From: Corbicula japonica
Lineage: Eukaryota; Mollusca; Bivalvia; Venerida; Cyrenidae
NCBI GenBank assembly: GCA_038501625.1
Contig: JAZAYU010000356.1
Coordinates: 62,001 to 126,000, forward strand
Reading direction: 5' to 3'
Length of the DNA: 64,000 nt
Of the stretch, positions 56,195 to 64,000 are shown one piece after another (the first letter of the stretch is position 1; every line of letters begins with the position of its first letter). A program made the translations under genes and the position numbers. Below the pieces are notes generated by a model. The model was not told the DNA's origin. It searched no databases and saw nothing but the letters and a program-made list of their open reading frames with translations.

Positions 56195-59100
56195 ATGACA
56201 ACACCGATTACGGAAGCGGCTAACAGTATAACAGAGGAAATCGACGTTTCCTCGCCACTTGGTTAGTAATTGGATGAATCACAAGTTTAAAAATTTAAGG
56301 TCTTTGAGTAGGTCTCAGAGTATGTATTTGTTTTTATTTACGAAAGACCGTAATGCTTCAAAATAATAGGTTATTGTTTATTCGCACACTCAAATTTCTT
56401 TGATGCAAACCAATCAGCAATTTCCGTTTGTTCAGCTACTATCATCTCTTTTTGACCGAATAGAAAAACAGTTATAAATAAATTATACGTAAAAGAAAAT
56501 ATTTTTCATCGCCGTTTGTACGTACTGGCTTTGTTTTTCCAAGTTCACATGTTCGAAGCAGCAGTCCTTATACTCATGTTTTCCGTTTACTTCTTTTCAG
56601 AAATCGTATCGTTGCTTGAACTTTGCGATCAGGAAGTCTTTGATGGATTTGAAAAGTATAAGGTATATTCTATTTCAGAATCAAATTGGCACATAAGGAG
56701 TAAGTATTATATACTGTATCTTAGAAAAGAAAAGAAATTTATGCGCAACAAAGCGGTGTTTGAACAATCGGCACTATATGACGTATATTTATTATTCACG
56801 ATACATGTAAACAACAGTTGTATGCCACTGACTACAAAAGACCTCGAAGAGACATCTGTATATATAATGCAACTCTGTTATACATGACTGTATTTGTTAG
56901 GATTTTTAATGCCTCCAAGAGGCCAATCCACTTTTGTCAAAAAAAAGTCAATTCCACCGATTGCGAGCCGATCCGGGGTTTTAACTAATGTCGTACTATC
57001 ACATTTTCTTAGTCCACCTTCCCCGCAGAGTAAACAGACAACGAACATACAACAACATACACCAACATCTATTTGTGTGTGTCGTTTTACAGTATTTTTT
57101 TCACAAATATTATTGATGTTTTCCGTATTTCAGTCAATATTTGACGATACGATTTTGGAGACGATCCACAGTATCTCGGGACACGTTCACGAGCTCCTGA
57201 AGGTTTGTGTACACTTTCTGCACTGACACAATAAAGTATGTGAGGACACAGCTAAGAAAAAAACTCAAGACAGTCCACCCCGCCGCTCAAAACTAAGAAA
57301 AAACTCAAGACAGCCCCCACCGCTCAAAAAATACTTTAAAGTAATATAGGTCACACAAGCATTTCTTAAAACACGTCTGAAAGGAGTTAATTTAAATGAT
57401 TAGTACTGGGAAATTTTATTACCATCCAGATTCTCTTTTTTATTAATTGTTTGTGGTGTCAAATTTGAAATTGATTATTTGATAATGTCTTTTTTATGCT
57501 CTCTTTTCCTGTTTACATTTTGGCTGTGCGGTGACGCTGCGTTTTCTGGGTGTAAAAATTCCTGATTTGGATATTTCAGTGTTGTTTTTTTTTTAAATAT
57601 ATTTGCTTCAGGATATTGGTAATGGAATTGTTGTCTTCAGCGGTTGTGGAACTTCCGGTCGACTCGGTTTTATAGTCGCTGTAAGTATTTTTTATTACGT
57701 ACATGTTCTGGCAAAGGGGAATGAAATTGGCTTCACAATTGGATCGAGTTGATCTTAGCTGTAGCTTTTTCAAAATAGGAAAACACTTTATAATGGTATA
57801 CTCAACGAATATCAATTAAAAGTGTACAAACATGTTACCATTCATCTAGTTTTGTGCAGGTTATAACAAATAAAATCAAGAACAACAAATACATATTTCA
57901 TAGCGAAAACTTGTTTTTTATTTTTTTCCAGCGTACATTCAATGAACTGCAAAGACTGAAGGGTCGACGGGAGATATTTCGCTACCTTATCGCTGGTGGT
58001 GACAAGTAAGTATGACGACTTCATGCATGTGTGCTTTCTTTAGACGTTAATTAGTTAGTTAATTTAGTTTGGTAGACCATTAACCCTCGGCAGTATGTGC
58101 TGAAACTACACCTGTTTCACTTTGCATTTCTGTTATTGTTTACTTACTTTCATTACTACAATTTAGAAATTGAATAAGGGTTTTGAAAGGTGCAACATCG
58201 CAACTGGTAATCACTTGATTGATGGGTGGGTTGGAGCTATTTCACCAAGACAAATCTGTTCAGTTTTGTTCTTATTAGAACCTGAAGGGACAAATGAGAG
58301 GTTGGTGCAGCCTAGAACCTGGTTAAGACCCACAGTGGCATTGTTTTGCCACTGACCGTTCCTAGGTGGTTACCTCTCGGGTTCTCTTTTTCCTTAATTA
58401 TTGTAGTGCATTTTTGAAAATGATCTTTTTATAAACCCATGTTCTCGTTTCCTCTCTGATTTTTGAATATATAGCGAGGATGTATGTTTTGAGTGTGGCT
58501 TTTCCTGATATGCATATTTCACAATTTTAGAGCATTGTTCACCTCCCAAGAAGCCCCAGAAGACGACCCACAAGCTGGTGTAGATGCTCTTAAGCAGGTT
58601 TGTAGTATAAAATAAACAAATAAACGTGTTATCCGATAAAATTTATTTACAAGATAAACAACTTGATTATTTTTGAAATGCAATTATTTGATTTAAATTA
58701 ACTGAATATAATGTTTGTTGTAACTGAAGCACTTGCTAGAATATCTTGATTTTCTAAACTTCGTCAGTTTTGGTATCGCCGAAAATCCAGAGTTGCTCTC
58801 CATTATAACTAGATCGCTTTGCGTGTGTTTGCACAACAATGGCTGGTGTTTTGGAGCTTATGAAGGTTTTTAAAGAGCTCTTAAACAACTCTTGAAAAAA
58901 AAGAACATAGAAGCTCGATCAGTTTCCATGATTGTTAAAGCTGTGTCTTCTTAATGTCGCGATTCCTGATATGCATATTTTACTTAAAAAAATTACGAGA
59001 CATCACATTGTCTTACTGTTCAACTCTGCACTCTGGTCGGTTTAAAATGTTAAGTATGGGCCTTAGCAAACATGACATAGCAATTTATTATTAAACTCTA

Positions 59101-62100
59101 GATTTGCCGGTAATAACCAGTTAGATCGCTGCGTTGTTGTGCACCATGCTGGTGCATAAAAGTAGTTGATTGTTTGTTTCTATTTCTTTTTTATTTTACA
59201 ATTATTTGTTTTGTTTCTTAGATATCCCAGGAAGCAGATAGGGTGCTGTTTATAGGGATAACATGTGGATTGTCGGCTCCATATGTTGCCGGTCAGCTAG
59301 ACTACTGCATGAATCACAGCAACACCAAATTTATACCAGTCCTTCTTGGTTTTAACCCGGAGAATTTAGCAAGGTACTCTCTAGGTTAGAATTTCACTTA
59401 GTAAAATATAAAAAAGGATACACTTAAGGTAGAACAATATATTTGTTGCTGCATCAAATTATAGATAATTGTGTAATGACGATATTTTATTATATTGATT
59501 ATCGGTCTGATGAAATTTTAACACCAGCCTTTCCCATCTGTATTCCCAACGCGGAGACAAAAATGGCAATGTAATGTTCAATACCATCCGGGTTTTCTTC
59601 TTTTCCAGTCCTTTGTGATGTGTATTATATTGCAATAATATTGTTATTATGCATTCTTGTTTCCTTGTCGTGCATGTGTGTTGGCTGCTTTTGTACATAT
59701 AAAATTTCCAGTTATGAATATTTATCTTATCCACAGAAATATTGCAATAGAAAAATGGGACAAGACATTTTTACAAGGTATATCAATTTTGTACTTTAAA
59801 AATTTATAATAGGTTCGCGTAAAATAGCCCTGTCCTTACATATCAGTAAAACAAACACAAAATCATTTCTTTTTTAGTTCTTTTAGTAATAAGATAAATA
59901 AATTATAAAAATTATACCGATTTGTAATGCAACACATTCTTAACTGTTTTATTTTTTTTTGTTTCTGATATAAATAGCTTGTATTTAGTCAAACATGACA
60001 ATATTTTAACAACTTTATAAAAAATTTCATAAATGTTTTTATTCCAGTTGTAAATAAACTAAAAGAGTTCCCCAGCGGATATATTCTAAACCCAATAGTT
60101 GGCGTAAGTTTGCATATTTTGTAGTCACATATTTACATATTCTGATCAAAGTCTGGTGTCGAAGTACATGTAAAAATAATTCCATTAGTTAAACTTACAA
60201 CGAGGGAAACTGCAGAAATAACGTATACCGTTGTGGTTGATGTGATTAAGAAAACACTAGCTCGATTTTCAGATGATTATAAGTGTCTGTGATCATCTTA
60301 AACAAAATGTTTCAATATGACAGTAGCGTTGTTTGTGCCTTGTTGCGGCTGTAAAACGTCTCCCCGTACATTCAATCAGTGCCATTATCAGTTACGTCTT
60401 TTGAAGGTCGTTTAGCACGATACTTATGTACTATGTTAACAGTACCTCTAAATTAGTTTTGTTTTAATATTTTGGCCAGTTTTAAGACTGGTGGTTAAGA
60501 TATCCCAGTCAGTTTGGATTTGGATACTGTTCAATCACCCTCAGGATATACCCTCTTTTTGATTGATTGCCTTTGGCGGTCTCTGTGATATGCAGGTTTT
60601 ATATTCTCAGAACCCCTGTTAAAATTCTATTCAGTTCCGTCCATTGTGTTCTCGTTTAGGACAAATGTATTCTTTTATCTCGCGTGCAATACTTTCATGG
60701 TTGCTTTGAAAGTTCCCCTTTCATCAATTTATAATGCGTTTTAATTAGAAAGTGTCTTCTGACTGAGATATTCGACATGTAAATTGTGCAAATAGTAAGT
60801 TCGTCAGGCGTATGTTTATTGAGTGAGTAAATAAATGTGTGAATACATGAGTGAAATTCTTTTCAATGAGTGATATTCATATAACACTATAGACCGGTAC
60901 CATTGCGGATTCAAATATTTGCAATGATTTCTGTGTACAGTAATATATTAGTAAATGAAAGAACATACAACGAGGTAAACTTACAGGTGAATGGATGTTG
61001 TTGATCTTGTTAGTTTTGAGCGCAACTGAAATATTAAACTAAATCCAATTAAACTAAAATCATTACAAAGATAGTGTTATGTATTTATACAGCCGGAGCC
61101 AATCACTGGGTCCAGTAGGATGAAGAGCGGGACAGCAACAAAGATCCTGCTGGAAGTCATCTGTTTGACAGCAGTCATCAAACTATACGATTCCAACACA
61201 AAACTGTAATCCTTTTGTTTCTATCTAGCCAAGTTATATCATCTTTCGCTGACATTATTAAAAGACTGGTTAATCATGTGGTAACACTAAGGTTCTAATT
61301 TTTGTTTATTAACTGTAATGTCTTTTTTTGTAAAAATAATGCTTATTATAATCTTAAAGCGCGAGGCAGTGTTTTCTGATTGTGGCATTTTCTTATATTG
61401 TTCTTTACTTTGTATGTAGGACATATTCAGAACTTCTACTCTGTTACCGAGAGGTAAATCGATCAGTGTACCAGCAGAAGTCTGAGATTGCTACAATTGT
61501 CCAAGAAGCCGGCAAAAGGTTCGAATATACGTTTATTCTCAAAATAACCTGTTTATATCATAATGAAAACTACAATCAATCAATTGAAGTTGGTGTCATT
61601 TAAAACAATTACATGGGCTAGGAATGCATTACGTAAGGTTATACTAGTCTTCGACCGAATTGCATATAATTGAAACTTTAGGTAATTTATGTTTAGTGAT
61701 GAAAAATGAATGTAAAATTGTTTAGTTTGCAGAAAGGAGGCCACATATACTATGTTGGTACGGACAGTCTTGCCTTGATGGGATTGATCGATGCATCTGA
61801 ATGCCCTCCGACCTATGGTGCAAGTTAGTATTCCAATGCCACTTAATTGTTGGATTGATTTATGCATCTGAATGCTCTTCGACCTATGGTGCAAGTTAGT
61901 ATTCCAATGTCACTTATTTGTTGGATTGATTTATGCATCTGTATGACTTCGAGGTAGGCCCTATTGCACAGGGCGTAATTTAATGTCACTGCACTTAATT
62001 GGTTTAGTTATTTTTTTAATTTGTTCAATGTATATTATTATTGCAGATAATTGTGATCATAGTAAATATTTACATAACACCCGTAAATGTCTGTGATGAT

Positions 62101-63779
62101 TTTATTATTTAATTTTTATTTTACAGCACTAGATGACGTTCGTGGCTTTGTTCATATGGGTTATAAAACGTTAAATAATACCGATGGAGATATGTCGTCT
62201 TTGGTATGTTAGTATTCAGGTCGAACCTAATAATTAAATACCACTATATCAGAAATCAAATGCTGAAAGCAGTTATATTAATATCCGTACTTGAAATCTT
62301 GTCGATTGTTCTATAATTTTTCTCAGATAGGACATCATCAAGACTGTATTTAAAAACAAAAATGAAACACAAATATCAGCGATAGTGTCATTAAGAAAAC
62401 ACGGCCAGCCAGTGAAGAAAATAAAACAGAGAGAAATTGCTGAAAATATCACTCATTAAAGAACATGAAGAAGATGAAAAAATACAAACAACGAAAGGAA
62501 CCAATGTACGCCAGTGGCATCAAATGAATTTACTGTGTTGCCTCGTCAGATTTTTAAACCAGGCATACGTCGTCAATGAAGCTCCCGTTTAGAAGATATG
62601 CAGCCCCTAGAAGATAACGTAATAGCGCATCATGCTGTCTAGGAATAATAACAGTTACATGAATAAATCTCGATAATAATCGTTTAAATTGAGCACAGGA
62701 ACAATGAGAGAATAATGAGAAGTCGTCAACTTAATGAATAAGCCTGTACATAGACAGTTGAAGATTCGTAATTTTTTTGCAATGTCCTGAGCGCAAATTA
62801 AATTTTCTTTATTCAGTTGTGATGAGTAACAAAAATTGTACTATCCACAATGGTGGCATGATTCTTTGTCGTGTGGGAGAATTTATAATAAATGTTGCTG
62901 CTTACGTAATTTATGTTGTTCTGCATTTCTGTACAGGGCACACACTTCCGAATATCTCTAGACAACTTTTGTACTGACATAGCACCAACAGATCAGGACA
63001 TTCTGATAGTTGTAAATTCACGTAAGCCCACTCTTGTTTTTATTAATTTATATTTTTGTGTTACGTTGTATCGATAGTAAGATATTCGTGGAGCGATTTC
63101 ATATTTGTGTTTCATAGATGAATTTCCGTTATTGCCTATAAACAGGCTCTATCAAACCGACCATGCAATATTTTCATATTTATAGTGTTCGGTGGCTTTA
63201 AAAGTTCCAATCTCATCTATTTCAGAAAAGCAGTTATTAGTGCCACCCAGATGTCTGAGTTATAATTGTCGGCGAATTCTTATAACTTTTGAAAAGGTCA
63301 TGTAATCCAATTTCTTACATGTACTTTTATATATTTGCTATACTAGTATGTAAACTGTTTGTAAATGGATTATTTAAAGTGGTACCCTTTCGAAGTTAAT
63401 AAAATTGTTCATAGTATTATTTTAGCAGTATTAATATTTTAAAATATTTTAAAAGAATAAGAGAACTTTATTACTTACTAATTAAGTCCAATATTAACTG
63501 TAATGCTTTTGGTTTCGTATTGTCTATACTTGTTTTGTCAATTATTAACAATATAACTTTAAATGTTATGCAGGTATCAACAACTGACTTTGACCAGATT
63601 GTGTGTATCACATTGCCAACAACAAGTTTAGACTCATTGCTTGACCAGGATGTGAAATCCATGTCAATTCAGTTACTTCGGGAGATTGCTGTCAAATGTT
63701 GTTTGAATGCAATTAGTACAGGTGCTCATGTGTTGAAAGGAAAAGTGTACAAGAATATAATGATCGATGTTAAAGTGAG
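56195..63779 (+). CDS. GCKR: Glucokinase regulatory protein homologue, 3' truncated by window
   Basis: Sixteen coding exons join in phase with AG/GT borders: 56195-56261, 56601-56662, 57134-57202, 57612-57680, 57932-58005, 58531-58597, 59222-59373, 59737-59777, 60048-60103, 61093-61205, 61420-61518, 61726-61823, 62127-62203, 62937-63021, 63226-63296 and 63574-63779. That gives 468 codons; the family's usual length is about 620. The first SIS domain has FSGCGTSGR (about residue 75), LIAGGDK (110), QEAPEDD, GITCGLSAPYVAGQ (148) and GPEPITGSSRMKSGTATK (221). The second SIS domain has KGGHIYYVGTDS (about 294) and DDVRGFVHM. STGAHVLKGK lies near 448. Two SIS domains separate it from single-domain MurQ etherases. 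Vertebrate GCKR binds sugar phosphates and inhibits glucokinase in the nucleus; the role here is inferred. The N-terminus is about 30 residues shorter than in vertebrates. Confidence 0.93.
61781..61960 (+). repeat. 71-bp tandem repeat covering the end and donor of GCKR exon 12
   Basis: Units start at 61781, 61852 and 61923 (ggattgat(c/t)(g/t)atgcatctg...). The first two contain the exon tail 'cgacctatggtgca' and the donor a|gttagtatt; the third is decayed. Confidence 0.88.
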
Positions 63780-64000
63780 GTGGGTGAAATTTCAAAATTA
63801 TATCAACTGCATTTATTTTATTCGGTTAAAACAAAATTGTGTTTAGACTAACGTCATTCATAGACAAGCTTAAGGTGGAAGGCGCCCCATTTTTTTCGAG
63901 TTTCCTGACGAAATTTTGCATACATATAATCGAGCATATGCATGATTTGCATGTGAGCTTACTTTTATATTTAGCAATGGTGTGTTTGTTCTGGTAGGCA

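Noticed and set aside
61726..61823. Acceptor at tttgcag|aaagg for GCKR exon 12
   Set aside because: It breaks the reading frame. The upstream acceptor (attgtttag, ending 61725) restores LQKGGHIYYVG in phase.

Overview
The window is 64 kb of AT-rich, intron-rich, repeat-dense metazoan DNA, most likely from a bivalve mollusc. The organism call is an inference. It rests on small exons with GT-AG introns, a glucokinase-regulatory-protein (GCKR) homologue, and intronic repeat modules of a kind common in bivalve genomes (tandem 'cataacttt'/'ttatgcccc' modules). No bacterial-type operon, CRISPR array, rRNA or convincing tRNA was seen.

Left part (1-31.6 kb): mostly non-coding. A 3.57 kb segment is present twice in tandem (1-4466 and 4926-8494) at near identity; only the first copy carries an 0.9 kb terminal-inverted-repeat (TIR) element. 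After that come many short mobile elements and minisatellites. These include a foldback element built of 21-bp repeats, 21-, 34- and 39-bp minisatellites, about ten members of a palindromic family with a CCAAT-containing core, a second palindromic family, a 234-bp MITE, and a mariner-like TIR pair enclosing a broken LINE reverse transcriptase. One good minus-strand exon candidate lies at 12567-12905.

Middle (31621-36474): an apparently complete tyrosine-recombinase retrotransposon on the minus strand. Its split direct repeats are in the order A1-ORFs-B1-A2-B2, with Gag (SAM-like plus CCCH finger), RT-RNase H and tyrosine recombinase. No methyltransferase was seen, which fits the Ngaro-like type best. 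Identical-looking repeats and overlapping open frames suggest a recent insertion.

Right part (38-64 kb): two plus-strand genes. The first has a TATA box, a non-coding first exon, an N-terminal zinc ribbon, a beta-grasp-like exon, a duplicated 35-nt exon, a poly-Asp exon and a duplicated exon pair. It runs into a 500-N gap at 54037-54536, and I do not recognise its family. The second is a GCKR/MurQ-family gene with 16 phase-consistent coding exons (56195-63779) that leaves the window before its 3' end. The GCKR start exon could also be read in phase from the upstream gene, so a fused transcript is possible.

Two places look like either very recent tandem duplication or uncollapsed haplotypes: 1-8494 and 49769-54036. 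In both, the first copy has a TIR insertion that the second lacks.
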